Of a stretch of DNA of 64,000 nt, positions 51,818 through 61,095 are shown one piece after another (position 1 is the stretch's first letter; each line of letters begins with the position of its first letter). Source of the stretch: CAYPNF01 sp964411985. Lineage in GTDB: Bacteria; Verrucomicrobiota; Verrucomicrobiia; Limisphaerales; J093. The stretch covers positions 62,001 through 126,000 of the forward strand of contig CAYPNF010000006.1 of the NCBI GenBank assembly GCA_964411985.1, written 5' to 3'. The notes below the pieces were generated by a model. The model did not search any database. It was not told the DNA's origin and saw only the letters and a list, made by a program, of their open reading frames with translations. The position numbers and the translations under genes are program-made.

Positions 51818-52579
51818 ATGGATACTAGTCGCATCTTATTGGAGATTTGCACCGTTTCGGCGGAGGACTGCCTTACTGCCGAGAAGCAGGGGGCGGATCG
51901 GGTTGAACTGAATAGTGCGCTGATGTTGGGTGGACTCACCCCGTCCTTGGGGACGCTTATCGAATCCAAGGCTCGGGTAAAGATCCCGATTATCAGCATG
52001 GCGCGCCCGCGGGCGGCGGGCTTTCACTACAGTGCTCTCGAGTTTGCCACCATGCAACGGGACATAGACCTCCTGCTCGAACATGGGGCGGATGGGATTG
52101 CGTTTGGGGTGCTGAAAGAGGATGGCACGCTGGATGTCGAACGTTGCCGTGCGATCGTCGGGCAGATTGGCTCTAAGGAGGCGGTGTTTCACCGTGCATT
52201 CGATGTCGTGCCGGACCCGCAGCGGACGATGGAGCAATTGGTGGATCTTGGAGTCAAACGCATTATGACTTCAGGACAGGAAGCCAGTGCTTACAACGGG
52301 GCCGCGAACATCGCCTTGTACATTCGGCAGGCTGCGGGTCGCGTAGAGATCCTTCCTGCGGGGGGCATTAACCGATTCACCCTAGAGGATGTGGTGCGTA
52401 GGACCGGTTGCACCCAGGTCCACGCCTCTCTGAGTGGGACCCGCCGGGACGGCTCCACCAAAGCTCGGCCCCAGGTTGCTTTCGGGGGGACATTGAAACC
52501 TTCGGAGGAAGAGTTTGCGGCCACAGATGCGCGGGCGGTCGAGCGAGTTCGCCAGGTGCTGGATTCGAACCTTGGGTGA
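51818..52579 (+). CDS. cutC: CutC-family protein
   Basis: 253 residues, the family size (E. coli CutC 248). TIM-barrel with 'LLEICTVSAEDC', 'GADRVELNSALMLGGLTPSL', 'MARPRAAGFHYSALE', 'GADGIAFGVLKEDG', 'VFHRAFDVVPDPQRTMEQL' and 'RIMTSGQEASAY'. Called copper homeostasis protein for historical reasons; a true copper role is disputed and a sugar-related enzyme role fits its neighbours better. Follows the GH2 gene by 17 bp and precedes the HAD gene by 48 bp. Confidence 0.9.
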   Translation: MDTSRILLEICTVSAEDCLTAEKQGADRVELNSALMLGGLTPSLGTLIESKARVKIPIISMARPRAAGFHYSALEFATMQRDIDLLLEHGADGIAFGVLKEDGTLDVERCRAIVGQIGSKEAVFHRAFDVVPDPQRTMEQLVDLGVKRIMTSGQEASAYNGAANIALYIRQAAGRVEILPAGGINRFTLEDVVRRTGCTQVHASLSGTRRDGSTKARPQVAFGGTLKPSEEEFAATDARAVERVRQVLDSNLG

Positions 52580-52627
52580 AGGGTTTGGAGCTTGCCTTGG
52601 GGTCTGGCCTGGAGCATTTTGAACCAC

Positions 52628-53311
52628 ATGGCTGTCTCTGCTCCTAACTCGGTTCGTGCCGTGCTCTTCGACATGGACGGGGTGCTATGCGATTCTGAAC
52701 CGCTTATCAACGCGGCAGCGGTTGCCATGTTCGAAGAGAGGGGAGTGAAGGTGCATCCGGACGACTTCATCCCGTTCATCGGCACGGGCGAAAACCGTTA
52801 CATTGGCGGGGTGGCAGAAGCGCATGGCGTGGAACTGGACATCGTGGAGGCCAAGCGACGCACTTACGAGATCTACCTAGACCTGGTACCGACGAAGCTC
52901 GAGGCGTTTCCTGGCGCTGTGGAGTTGGTGCTCGCCTGCCGCGCCCATGGGCTTCAGACAGCGGTGGCATCGAGTGCTGACTTGGTGAAGATACGGGCGA
53001 ACCTGAACCGGATCGGCTTGCCTGAGGGGGGCTGGGATGCGGTGGTGTTTGGGGATGAAGTGGAGCGAAAGAAGCCTGCTCCGGAAATCTTTCTCCGAGG
53101 CGCGCAGAAGCTTGGCAGGGCTCCTGAGGAATGCGTGGTGGTGGAAGACGCCGTGGTGGGAATCGAGGCTGCGCTGGCCGCCGGGATGCGCTGCGTGGCG
53201 GTGGCGACAAGCTACCCTGAATCTCGGCTTACCACCGCAACCGTTGTTCGCCGTACCATCTCTGAGGTACGAGTGGAGGACTTGTTGGGGACTGCGGCAA
53301 CGATCCAGTGA
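52628..53311 (+). CDS. HAD-superfamily phosphatase, beta-phosphoglucomutase-like
   Basis: 227 residues from ATG 52628. HAD motifs: I 'AVLFDMDGVLCDSEP', II Ser in 'AVASSADLVKI', III Lys in 'ERKKPAPEIFLRG', IV 'VVEDAVVGIEAALAAGMR'. Helical cap after motif I as in beta-phosphoglucomutase and sugar-phosphate phosphatases. The context (GH2, CutC) suggests a sugar phosphate. The open frame extends to 52592 but ATG 52628 gives the normal N-terminus. Confidence 0.88.
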   Translation: MAVSAPNSVRAVLFDMDGVLCDSEPLINAAAVAMFEERGVKVHPDDFIPFIGTGENRYIGGVAEAHGVELDIVEAKRRTYEIYLDLVPTKLEAFPGAVELVLACRAHGLQTAVASSADLVKIRANLNRIGLPEGGWDAVVFGDEVERKKPAPEIFLRGAQKLGRAPEECVVVEDAVVGIEAALAAGMRCVAVATSYPESRLTTATVVRRTISEVRVEDLLGTAATIQ

Positions 53312-53407
53312 AGGCAAGGCAGCGCAAACAGGACTTCCTTAACTGATCCGGGTAGAGCAGCAAGTTGTGCCGGTGCCTTTCTTGAGACCTAAAGTTGAAG
53401 GCCGACC

Positions 53408-55186
53408 ATGAGAATGACTTTTCTTCACAGCAGCCTTCTTTCCATTGTGCTAGCGCTAGGCATTGTGGCGGACGGCCGAGCGATGGAGCGTGATCTCATT
53501 CTGTCCGTTTACCAGGGCGTATGCAGGGAGGGGGATTTCGCCGCAAATCTGGAGACTGTGCGTGGTGTCGTGAAACGGGCTCGCGAGTGTGGTAGCCATT
53601 TTCTGGTTTTGCCCGAATGTTTCCTGTCAGGGTACGAGAGCCGCGAGGCGGTGGAGCGGGGGAGCAGATCTCTGGACGACCCTGAGTTGAAACGCTTTAT
53701 TGCGGAATCGGCGGCGCATGACATTGTGTTACTCGTGGGCCTCGCACGCAAAGCCAGCGACGGTCTCTATAACACCGCCCTCGCCATCCATCACGGTGAG
53801 TTGCTTGGGTTCTACGACAAGATCATGCTGACCGGGGGTGACAGAGCGGAGCTTGGTTTCAGGGCAGGGAAGTCAGTTCCCGTGTTCCAGGCGCACGGCG
53901 CGCGGTTTGCACTCATTCTTTGCCATGACAGTTCGTTTCCCCACGTGGCGATGGCAGCAAGGATACAGGGAGCCGAGATTCTCTTTTCCCCGCACAACAA
54001 TGAGATTGGAGTGACGGCGGCCGACGATCACCGCATTTGGGTGAGAAACTGCCACGTTGGCCTGGCGTGCCAGCTCAAGATGGTGGTGGCCCGTGCCAAC
54101 ATTGTGAGGTCGGACCGCCCAGGCCTCGTGGGCTACGGCGACAGTTTCATTTTGAGCCCGCAAGGCACCACGCTCGCTGAGGCGGGTCTTTTCAAGCCTG
54201 GATTGGTCAGCGCAAAGGTCACTCCGGCAATGTTCAAGATCCCTTGGGTGTGGGCCGACGCCAACGAGACGCCCAGCTCGTTGCGTACACAACTGAGCCA
54301 GCTGCTTGCCGACTACCGTCGACCTTTGAGCGAAGCCGAGCTGCGGTATTGGTTGGAAAACATGATCTCCTTCCATCGCTTTTCTCCAGGAGAGGTCAGT
54401 CTGGCCACAGGCTTGACCCTGGAGGAAATCGCAAGTGCGTCCCGCAAGCTTCAGCTCCAGGAGGGGGTGGTGCCGAGCCGTGCCCCCTCCGAACCATTGC
54501 GCGTGCTTCCCTATCCGGGAGGGCGGCATCCGCGCCTGGGTTTTTTCGAAGGAGCGCTAATGCCGCAGCGGGAGACGAAGGTCAGCGTGTTTGCTCCCTG
54601 GGATGGTGGGGGCTATGTAGTGGTGGACGTGCCTGAGGCGATCTTCTCCAACCTCGGCTTGATCTACCTGGCACACACGCACATTCCAACCCTGTGGGAC
54701 TTGCAGGGTGCCAAGCTGCCGCAGTTGGAGTGGAATCGGCGGAGCGATGGCAGCCTCGACGCCGAGCGCAGTCTGCCCAATAGCGTCGCTTTTGGAGCCA
54801 GAGTGTGTCCCACGCCGACGGAAGTACGCATGGAGCTGTGGCTTAGGAACGGTAGCGTGGAGGGGGTTTCGGGTCTGCGCGTTCAGAATTGCGTCATGCT
54901 GGGATACGCCGCTGGGTTCGGTACCCTGACGAGTACGAACAAGGTTTTTGAACCTCCTTACGCCGCTGTCCGTTCAGAAGATGGCCGACGATGGATTGTA
55001 ACCGCTTGGGATCCGGTTCAGCGTTGTTGGGGGAATGAACTGTGTCCCTGCCTTCATTCAGATCCCCAGTTCCCCGATTGCCAGCCTGGTGAAACCGTCC
55101 GACTGCGCGGTTGGCTCTCGTTCTATGAAGGCACTGAAATCCAGGGTGAATTCAAGCGAATTGAGACAAGTGGTTGGCGCAAGTAA
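53408..55186 (+). CDS. carbon-nitrogen hydrolase (nitrilase-fold) with long C-terminal extension
   Basis: 592 residues. Signal peptide ('SSLLSIVLALGIVADGRA'), then the nitrilase triad E70 ('LVLPECFLSGYE'), K138 ('FYDKIMLTGG') and C172 ('ALILCHDSSFP'), ending near residue 290. A linker ('SEAELRYWLENMISFHRFSP') and a second, beta-rich region (about 360-592) follow; it includes 'GLIYLAHTHIPTLWDLQ' and I do not recognise it. Nitrilase-fold enzymes cleave amides or nitriles; a periplasmic form with this extension is unusual. Converges with the transglutaminase gene. Confidence 0.85.
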   Translation: MRMTFLHSSLLSIVLALGIVADGRAMERDLILSVYQGVCREGDFAANLETVRGVVKRARECGSHFLVLPECFLSGYESREAVERGSRSLDDPELKRFIAESAAHDIVLLVGLARKASDGLYNTALAIHHGELLGFYDKIMLTGGDRAELGFRAGKSVPVFQAHGARFALILCHDSSFPHVAMAARIQGAEILFSPHNNEIGVTAADDHRIWVRNCHVGLACQLKMVVARANIVRSDRPGLVGYGDSFILSPQGTTLAEAGLFKPGLVSAKVTPAMFKIPWVWADANETPSSLRTQLSQLLADYRRPLSEAELRYWLENMISFHRFSPGEVSLATGLTLEEIASASRKLQLQEGVVPSRAPSEPLRVLPYPGGRHPRLGFFEGALMPQRETKVSVFAPWDGGGYVVVDVPEAIFSNLGLIYLAHTHIPTLWDLQGAKLPQLEWNRRSDGSLDAERSLPNSVAFGARVCPTPTEVRMELWLRNGSVEGVSGLRVQNCVMLGYAAGFGTLTSTNKVFEPPYAAVRSEDGRRWIVTAWDPVQRCWGNELCPCLHSDPQFPDCQPGETVRLRGWLSFYEGTEIQGEFKRIETSGWRK

Positions 55187-55189
55187 AGA

Positions 55190-55224
55190 GGGTGGGTGGG
55201 GCACCTGCCGGGCATCCACCACCC
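55190..55224 (+). terminator. candidate terminator between convergent genes
   Basis: GGGTGGGTGG and CCACCACCCC form a GC-rich stem with one bulge, followed by TTACTTTT. Acts for the nitrilase gene on the plus strand; T-run is short and interrupted. Confidence 0.4.
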
Positions 55225-55225
55225 C

Positions 55226-58200
55226 TTACTTTTCCAACAAGAAAGTTCGAGTATTGGGTCGGCTAAGTTCGGTCTCGATCTCTACGAGTCTTGGGTAGTC
55301 TTCCGGCGGAATCACGCTCGGACTCCAGGTTCGGGTGGTGAGCACCTGCCACTGGCCGGCAGCGGCTTTGGACTGGGTGATGGCAACACCGGCACCCAGG
55401 GGAGCCTGGAACTCCTGGGAGACAGGAGCGATATCGACCTTTCGAAATCCAGCCGGCAGGTCGATGTGGGTTCGTATGCTGGACTCGCCCTGCTGGCTGG
55501 AGAAGAGGGGGAGAACCCGCTGATCCTGGCGCGTGCCGAACATCCCGACCCCGTACGGTAACTCGAAAGTGTAGAATGTGCCGTCTACGACCGCGTACTG
55601 GTCAATTTCAACCGCGAATTCCTCGCGTCCTGGATACTGATCAAACTGGGTGACAAGGTCGCCAACAGGGCGGGCGCCCTGTGTCATCTGGGCAATGAGG
55701 TTCTGGTGGTAGCGCCGGCGCTTTTCTGGAGGGAGTTCCGCAAAGAAACGCTTCTTGGAGTCGAAGTGCGAGCCAAAATACTGGTACGTCACTGTGATCC
55801 GAGCTTGCCCGTTGTCCGACAGGCTGATGCTGTACTGCGTCTCCGATTTGTCCGCGCACTCCGGGATGGGTTGCACGGTTTCGTAAGACAGATCGCTCAT
55901 ACGGATCGCGATCCGGCCATCATTGGCTGTGGAGCCGATGCGCGCGTATTGGTCGGTGTCGTTGAGATAGTAGACTTTACCATCCAGTTGGACTCGGACG
56001 AGGAAGAAATCGAATTCTGACAGCATCCTTTTCTGTTTGACGATATCGGTAAGCCCAGGGGTCTCCGGCAGCGAACCGGTGAAGATCCATTCGGGCTGAA
56101 AACCCGCTGCGGTGAGCATGGCGTGCAGGAGAATCGCGCGGTCGGCGACGTGGCCGTAACCTTCGGCGAGGGTGGTGTCGGCCGGAGATAGTTCCTTGAG
56201 GGGAAGTTCACGGAAAGAAGGTCCAGCAACGCGGATCGACTTGGCGACGTGATCCCGGATGGTTTGCAGGGCCTCTAGCCGGGTTTTTGCGGGAGCAGTC
56301 AGAGTCTTGGCCAGGACTGCTACTTGAGTGCTTTGGAGGGATCGCTCCATCATGGCGCGATGGAGGCTTTGCAGACGGTTGGTGGGGTCGCCTAATTGAA
56401 GCCAGGCCTGGGCGGCGAAAGCCCAGAGCGGGGGTGTCGAGGGCTCATCTGGTAAGGCCTTGACATCTTTTGCCTCCCACTCCAGTTCAAGGTGGGTTGC
56501 GTTCGAGGTAACGCGCTCCGCAATGAGGCCCGAAGGACCGAACAAAGTGCGCTGGCAGGCGATATGGATCGGAATGTGAAGTTTCACGATCTTGCTGTTC
56601 AGCGCATCGCCGCTTTGGAAGACCTCGTGGATCGCAGGCAGCGGTTGGCCTTTCGAGGTGGTTTCGTACTCAACTTCAATGACCGATCCCACGTCCACCC
56701 CAGGGAGGTTGGCGACCAGCGTCTTGCCGCCCGTGTACCGCTTCGCGGAAGCATTCCACCCTGCATCCATGATATTGATTTCCTGAGGGGATAACTCCTG
56801 CCGCAGTCCGTTGGTGGAGGTGACAGTGCCCTTCACGATCTTGGCGTTCTGGCACGCCGGGTTGTAATAGATCCGGAACTCGGCTTCTGATTTCTTGCCG
56901 CTGTAGTTCAGGATCCGTTTCTTGAAGGATCCATGCCTAACGATGGTCTCGTCCGGTTCGACCCTGAGGTCGATGCGGCTTTCCAACAATTCCACATCCG
57001 ACTCCACGGGAGCGGGCGCGGAGGCGTGGGGTCGCATCTTGAGATTCGAAGGGGGCGGTTTGGCAGCAGCTAGCACGGCCTGCTTTCGCTCGTCATAGTC
57101 GATCGATTTCAGCATGCGCTTGAGGTCCAGATACTCTTCGGGCGAGAACTCAGGGGTCTTCAGACGGAAAACACGGGATCCCAGTAAAGTGCCATTCTTG
57201 AACTCGACGTGCTGTTGGAAAGTGATTCCAGAGTTCTCGACGGGATCGCCTGAAGGCAGTGAGACGGCTCCAGTAAAGCCTTCTCCCAGCTCCATCGACA
57301 GATCCTCCTGCACTCCACAAGCCAGGCCGGTGACGAGTGGGTACTTTCGTTTTTCCAGACCCGCGGCGGCGACGATCGAACTGACCACCCCAAGGCGCTT
57401 GCCGAACCAGGGAAGGTTCACGATGGTTTTGCCATTTCCGAATACCGTGGCGCCCTCGGCTGTAAAGCTGACGCGAATCTTGGGGGTGACGGAGGTGTCG
57501 AGCATATTCTCAGGGGTCACAAGGCAGTCACCTAGTTTGGCCCCTGGGATGATTACTTTGACCAAGCCCTCGAGCACCCGGCGTTGTTCATCCGGTTTCA
57601 TCCGCGCAAAGGCTCCTCGAATGCTGTTGTCATTCACCCCCTCGAAAATGAGTTCGGCAGTGGCGGACAGCGAGCCATCCAGTTCGAGCCGTGCGGTGGT
57701 GCGGATGCGCGTGAGGTTCTTTTCGGCGGGGATGACGGGCGTTGTTCTGAGAGTCTCTCCTTCCGGGCATGCAACCAGATAACTGCAGTTGCCGAGATAG
57801 GCTGGAAACAGATCTTTGGTATTCTCATCGGTGGGATCCATGAGGGTGTACTCTTTGGGGGTCAACTCGACCCCCACGATCGCGTGGTTGAATCCGGGGT
57901 CTGGCACCTCCGGATCCTTCTTCCCGCCCGCGAGAATCAGGACTGGGTAGGCTTTGAAACCAGCCAGGCGTAGCATGGACACCAGCAAAGCCGCTTTGTC
58001 ACGGCACACGCCGTACTTGTTCTCGAAGGTCAAGCGGACATCATGAGGCTCAAAACCGGGTCGGTCTTTCTCCGGCGTGATACCCATGTAGCGGATCTTC
58101 TGAGAGACATAGTAAAAGACCGCCTCCACCCGTTCCAGGTCGGTCTTGGCGGTCGCCGTCAGCTTGTCGGCCATTTCTTTCATTTCCGGTACCGTCGCGT

Positions 58201-59092
58201 CGAGATGAGGTTCGCAGACCTTCCAGTACCACTTGGAAACCTCGCTCCAATCGCGCGTGGTGCTGACGAGGATCCGCTGAAGCACCCTGTCGGCCGAGGG
58301 CATCCCTGGCTCCGGAAACATGCGTGGAACACGGGAGGCCTCCCACCGGTGTCGAACCGTGTCGCCGGGCCCCGGTTCCGTAGTGTAGGTGAGTGTTTTG
58401 TCCGCTGGGTTTCGGACTACTTTCCAGGCCAGAGGCTTTCCCTTCGGTTCATAGAGCTCAAAGACCTGGTGACGAAGGTAGGCTGCCTCCTCCATCAGGG
58501 TGGAGTCAGCTGTCTCACCGGGTAGAATGGGGCGGAGGATTCGCGTGCGGACCACGTTGTGGATTATATCCCCAATTTCCACCCCCGGGAGGTTGACCCT
58601 CAGTACTTTGCTGTTTGGATCGTAGATATTCATCCCCATTTGGCTGTCATCCACCATCTCCTTCGAGTTCGATGCCACATCGACCGGGACCGTCTGTCCA
58701 TTGGGCTTGATCAACTCGACCTTGAACACTTCCACGGAACCGTAGGGAAGCTGATACGAATAGCTGAGGGTGCGGTTTTCGCGTTTCCCTTTTTCGGTTA
58801 AGACTTTGATGAACGACTCCTCTTGGGCTTCCCCCGTTCCGTCCTCTCGGTAGACGCGGACCAGTCGACGATCCACGATTGCCTCGTCACAGTCTGGGTA
58901 TTGGTCGGCTGTGATTTCCCTAGCCGCTTCCACGATGCCATTGGTGTTGAGAAGAGCCCAGTGGGAAGAGGCAAAAGCGTCTGCTGACTGGGATCTCGCG
59001 GAGAGCGCAAGCAGCGCCATCAGGAGGAGCGGCAGGGTGGGGGAGATGCGGTGTGAAAGCGCTCGGAGATGGGAAGTCGGGGTTCGGTCCAT
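55226..59092 (-). CDS. tandem DUF3857-transglutaminase protein with degenerate second copy
   Basis: 1288 residues from ATG 59092 (signal peptide 'TLPLLLMALLALSARSQ'); ATG 59134 would add 14 residues. Two DUF3857 plus transglutaminase-core units in tandem. The first core has all three catalytic residues: Cys in 'YGVCRDKAALL', His in 'FNHAIVGVEL', Asp in 'YTLMDPTDENT'. The second core has the matching region 'GYGHVADRAILL' (Cys to Val), 'FDFFLVRVQL' (His to Phe) and 'YYLNDTDQYA' (Asp kept), so it should be inactive. DUF3857/transglutaminase proteins are periplasmic and of unknown function in Bacteroidetes and Verrucomicrobiota. Follows the ilvC terminator. Confidence 0.85.
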   Translation of the reverse strand: MDRTPTSHLRALSHRISPTLPLLLMALLALSARSQSADAFASSHWALLNTNGIVEAAREITADQYPDCDEAIVDRRLVRVYREDGTGEAQEESFIKVLTEKGKRENRTLSYSYQLPYGSVEVFKVELIKPNGQTVPVDVASNSKEMVDDSQMGMNIYDPNSKVLRVNLPGVEIGDIIHNVVRTRILRPILPGETADSTLMEEAAYLRHQVFELYEPKGKPLAWKVVRNPADKTLTYTTEPGPGDTVRHRWEASRVPRMFPEPGMPSADRVLQRILVSTTRDWSEVSKWYWKVCEPHLDATVPEMKEMADKLTATAKTDLERVEAVFYYVSQKIRYMGITPEKDRPGFEPHDVRLTFENKYGVCRDKAALLVSMLRLAGFKAYPVLILAGGKKDPEVPDPGFNHAIVGVELTPKEYTLMDPTDENTKDLFPAYLGNCSYLVACPEGETLRTTPVIPAEKNLTRIRTTARLELDGSLSATAELIFEGVNDNSIRGAFARMKPDEQRRVLEGLVKVIIPGAKLGDCLVTPENMLDTSVTPKIRVSFTAEGATVFGNGKTIVNLPWFGKRLGVVSSIVAAAGLEKRKYPLVTGLACGVQEDLSMELGEGFTGAVSLPSGDPVENSGITFQQHVEFKNGTLLGSRVFRLKTPEFSPEEYLDLKRMLKSIDYDERKQAVLAAAKPPPSNLKMRPHASAPAPVESDVELLESRIDLRVEPDETIVRHGSFKKRILNYSGKKSEAEFRIYYNPACQNAKIVKGTVTSTNGLRQELSPQEINIMDAGWNASAKRYTGGKTLVANLPGVDVGSVIEVEYETTSKGQPLPAIHEVFQSGDALNSKIVKLHIPIHIACQRTLFGPSGLIAERVTSNATHLELEWEAKDVKALPDEPSTPPLWAFAAQAWLQLGDPTNRLQSLHRAMMERSLQSTQVAVLAKTLTAPAKTRLEALQTIRDHVAKSIRVAGPSFRELPLKELSPADTTLAEGYGHVADRAILLHAMLTAAGFQPEWIFTGSLPETPGLTDIVKQKRMLSEFDFFLVRVQLDGKVYYLNDTDQYARIGSTANDGRIAIRMSDLSYETVQPIPECADKSETQYSISLSDNGQARITVTYQYFGSHFDSKKRFFAELPPEKRRRYHQNLIAQMTQGARPVGDLVTQFDQYPGREEFAVEIDQYAVVDGTFYTFELPYGVGMFGTRQDQRVLPLFSSQQGESSIRTHIDLPAGFRKVDIAPVSQEFQAPLGAGVAITQSKAAAGQWQVLTTRTWSPSVIPPEDYPRLVEIETELSRPNTRTFLLEK

Positions 59093-59157
59093 AGGATACA
59101 GGCAGCTCCATTTGCCGCCGAATGGGGACATCATGTCTCTTTCTCGCCTCTGCTGCA

Positions 59158-59188
59158 ACAAAAAGGGGACGGCTTTATAGCCGTCCCC
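59158..59188 (-). terminator. intrinsic terminator of ilvC
   Basis: Perfect 9-bp stem (GGGGACGGC 59165-59173 with GCCGTCCCC 59180-59188), loop TTTATA, T-run on the minus strand from 59164. Directly after the ilvC stop (59212). Confidence 0.85.
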
Positions 59189-59211
59189 GTGGAAAGGATC
59201 GTGTTCTGAGG

Positions 59212-60312
59212 CTAGTTGCTGGCGCGGCCAGTGACACCCTTGGTGCCTTTGGAGATGGCCTTGGCGAGCTCCTTGGGACGGAGCGCGCGCACGGCTTTGC
59301 CGGCCTGCCACATCTCAGAGTCTCCGATGACCGCGAGTTCCTTGGTCAGCTGCTTCTGGTAATCAGGCTTGCCGCAAGCAGACAGCACCCGGGCGCATTC
59401 TTTCCCGGTCTTGACGCGCTTGTAGAGTTCTTTGAAAACAGGAAGGACCGCTTTCTTGAACTTGGGCCGCCAATCCAGAGCCCCGCGTTGCGCGGTGGCA
59501 GAGCAATTGGCGTACATCCAATCCATGCCGTTTTCATCCACCAACCGGATCAGACTCTGGGTGAGTTCCTCGACCGTCTCGTTGAAGGCCTCGCTCGGGC
59601 TGTGACCGCCAGCGCGCAGCACGTCATATTGAGCTTCCATGACTCCCGCCAGCGCACCCATCAGGACGCCGCGTTCCCCAGTGAGGTCGCTGGTGACTTC
59701 ATGGGCGAACGTGGTTGGGAACAGATAGCCGGAGCCGATGCCGATGCCCAGCGCGAGGCAGCGTTCCTTTGCCTTGCCGGTAGCGTCCTGGAAGACCGCG
59801 AAACTAGAGTTGATGCCGGCTCCAGAAAGGAAGTTGCGGCGAACGGAAGTTCCGGAGCCTTTGGGGGCGACCATGATCACGTCCACATCGGGTGGAGGAA
59901 TCACCTTGGTCTGGTCCTTGTAGACGATAGAGAAGCCATGGGAGAAGTAGAGAGCGGCACCCGGCTGCAGGTTCGCCTTGATGGCGGGCCAGATCGCGCG
60001 CTGCGCGGCATCCGAAACCAAGACCTGGACCACCGTGGCCCGGCGGACAGCCTCTTCGATTTCGAAGAGGGTTTTACCTGGGACCCATCCGTCTTTGCGG
60101 GCTCGGTCCCAGTCCCGTTTGAAGGCGCTGGCTTGGCCAATGATGACGTTAAAACCGTTGTCGCGCAGATTCAGCGATTGGGCAGGGCCTTGGACGCCGT
60201 ACCCGATGATGGCGATGACCTCGTTCTTGAGGGTCTTGCGCGCCTTGGAGAGTGGGAATTCTTTCCGGGTGATGACTTCTTCTTTCACACCACCGAAGTT
60301 GATAATTGCCAT
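59212..60312 (-). CDS. ilvC: ketol-acid reductoisomerase
   Basis: 366 residues. Converts acetolactate and acetohydroxybutyrate into dihydroxy-acids in valine and isoleucine synthesis. Rossmann part with 'VIAIIGYGVQGPAQSLNLRD', then 'LYFSHGFSIVYKDQ', 'VIMVAPKGSGTSVRRNF', and the metal/knotted C-domain with 'SDLTGERGVLMGALAGVMEA', 'SPSEAFNETVEELTQSLIRL'. 'NFGGVKEEVITRKEFPLSKA' and the 'LNLRDNGFNVIIG' stretch resemble the eukaryote-like/Bacteroidetes branch more than enterobacterial IlvC. Weak ribosome site (AAAAGAAAAA). Expression depends on the attenuated promoter upstream of ilvN. Confidence 0.95.
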   Translation of the reverse strand: MAIINFGGVKEEVITRKEFPLSKARKTLKNEVIAIIGYGVQGPAQSLNLRDNGFNVIIGQASAFKRDWDRARKDGWVPGKTLFEIEEAVRRATVVQVLVSDAAQRAIWPAIKANLQPGAALYFSHGFSIVYKDQTKVIPPPDVDVIMVAPKGSGTSVRRNFLSGAGINSSFAVFQDATGKAKERCLALGIGIGSGYLFPTTFAHEVTSDLTGERGVLMGALAGVMEAQYDVLRAGGHSPSEAFNETVEELTQSLIRLVDENGMDWMYANCSATAQRGALDWRPKFKKAVLPVFKELYKRVKTGKECARVLSACGKPDYQKQLTKELAVIGDSEMWQAGKAVRALRPKELAKAISKGTKGVTGRASN

Positions 60313-60439
60313 GATTTTTCTTTTCGATTAGTACGTCTCCGCTTTCTTGATTGAGCCGTCTGTGGACACCGAGGTCAAAGAAGCAGCTTTCATCAAACGG
60401 AGGATTAGTTTACTCTATCCGATACGCGATCCATCCTAC

Positions 60440-60459
60440 TGACAGGGGCCACCCCGTCA
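60440..60459 (-). other. hairpin in ilvN-ilvC spacer
   Basis: GGGG (60445-60448) and CCCC (60452-60455) with outer TGAC/GTCA form a hairpin with one bulged base in the 177-bp spacer. No T-run follows. Could protect or process the polycistronic mRNA. Confidence 0.4.
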
Positions 60460-60489
60460 ACAGAAATGGCTCAAAGGTAATCTTCTCAA

Positions 60490-60963
60490 TCACTTGCGAG
60501 GTAGTGCGATCTTGCCTGTGCGGGTCAGGGCGATGATGCCGAAAGGCTTCATGAGCTCGATGTACTTTTCCACTTTGCTCTCATCTCCGGTGACCTCGAC
60601 CGTTAGGCTGGTGGGCTGCACGTCAATGATCTTGCCGCGAAAAATATCGGTCACTTGCATTACCTCAGAACGCGTGGTGGAATTCACGCCCACCTTGACC
60701 AGGACCAACTCTCGATCCACGAATTCCCCCTCATTGAAGTCATTGACGTTGATGATATCCACCAACTTGTTCAACTGCTTTACGATCTGATCCAGGGTAG
60801 CGTCATCTCCTCGGGTTACGATGGTCATCCGGGAAGTGTTCGGGTCCTGGGTAGGAGCCACATTCAGCGTGTCGATGTTGAATCCACGGCCACTGAAGAG
60901 TCCGGCGACCCGGGTCAGCACGCCGAACTTATTTTCCACGAGCACCGATATGGTATGTCGCAT
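60490..60963 (-). CDS. ilvN: acetolactate synthase small (regulatory) subunit
   Basis: 157 residues. N-terminal ACT domain 'TISVLVENKFGVLTRVAGLF' with 'SGRGFNIDTLNVAPTQDPN', binding valine for feedback inhibition, and the C-terminal half 'TRSEVMQVTDIFRGKIIDVQ', 'IELMKPFGIIALTRTGKIAL'. Size fits the short IlvH/IlvN class. The catalytic subunit gene (ilvB) is not next to it: the upstream gene is an enolase-fold enzyme on a separate transcript. So ilvB must lie elsewhere. Transcribed from the promoter at 61160-61188 through an attenuator. Confidence 0.93.
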   Translation of the reverse strand: MRHTISVLVENKFGVLTRVAGLFSGRGFNIDTLNVAPTQDPNTSRMTIVTRGDDATLDQIVKQLNKLVDIINVNDFNEGEFVDRELVLVKVGVNSTTRSEVMQVTDIFRGKIIDVQPTSLTVEVTGDESKVEKYIELMKPFGIIALTRTGKIALPRK

Positions 60964-61020
60964 GGCAGACTAGTTTACTTGGGCTCCATCACGGAGCGCC
61001 GGTTGGTCCACAGGCCCTAC

Positions 61021-61059
61021 AAAACCGAAAACCCGCGTCCCTTTCATTGGAACCGCGGG
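61021..61059 (-). terminator. ilv attenuator terminator
   Basis: On the minus strand CCCGCG (61059-61054) pairs with CGCGGG (61037-61032), with TCC/GGG continuing inside, followed by TTTTCGGTTTTG. It stands between the leader peptide stop and ilvN, where read-through would be needed for expression. Confidence 0.75.
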
Positions 61060-61095
61060 CGGCCTGTCAGCAACGGGTCAAATCGCTCAGGCCGC
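61059..61095 (-). promoter_or_regulatory. alternative hairpin of ilv attenuator
   Basis: GCGGCCT in the last leader codons (61095-61089) can pair with AGGCCGC (61065-61059): 7 perfect bp, sharing one base with the terminator stem. A ribosome at the leader stop codon would cover the first arm. Which state favours read-through cannot be settled by eye. Confidence 0.55.

Noticed and set aside
60313..60489. Second attenuator between ilvN and ilvC
   Set aside because: A hairpin is present but there is no T-run and no leader peptide.
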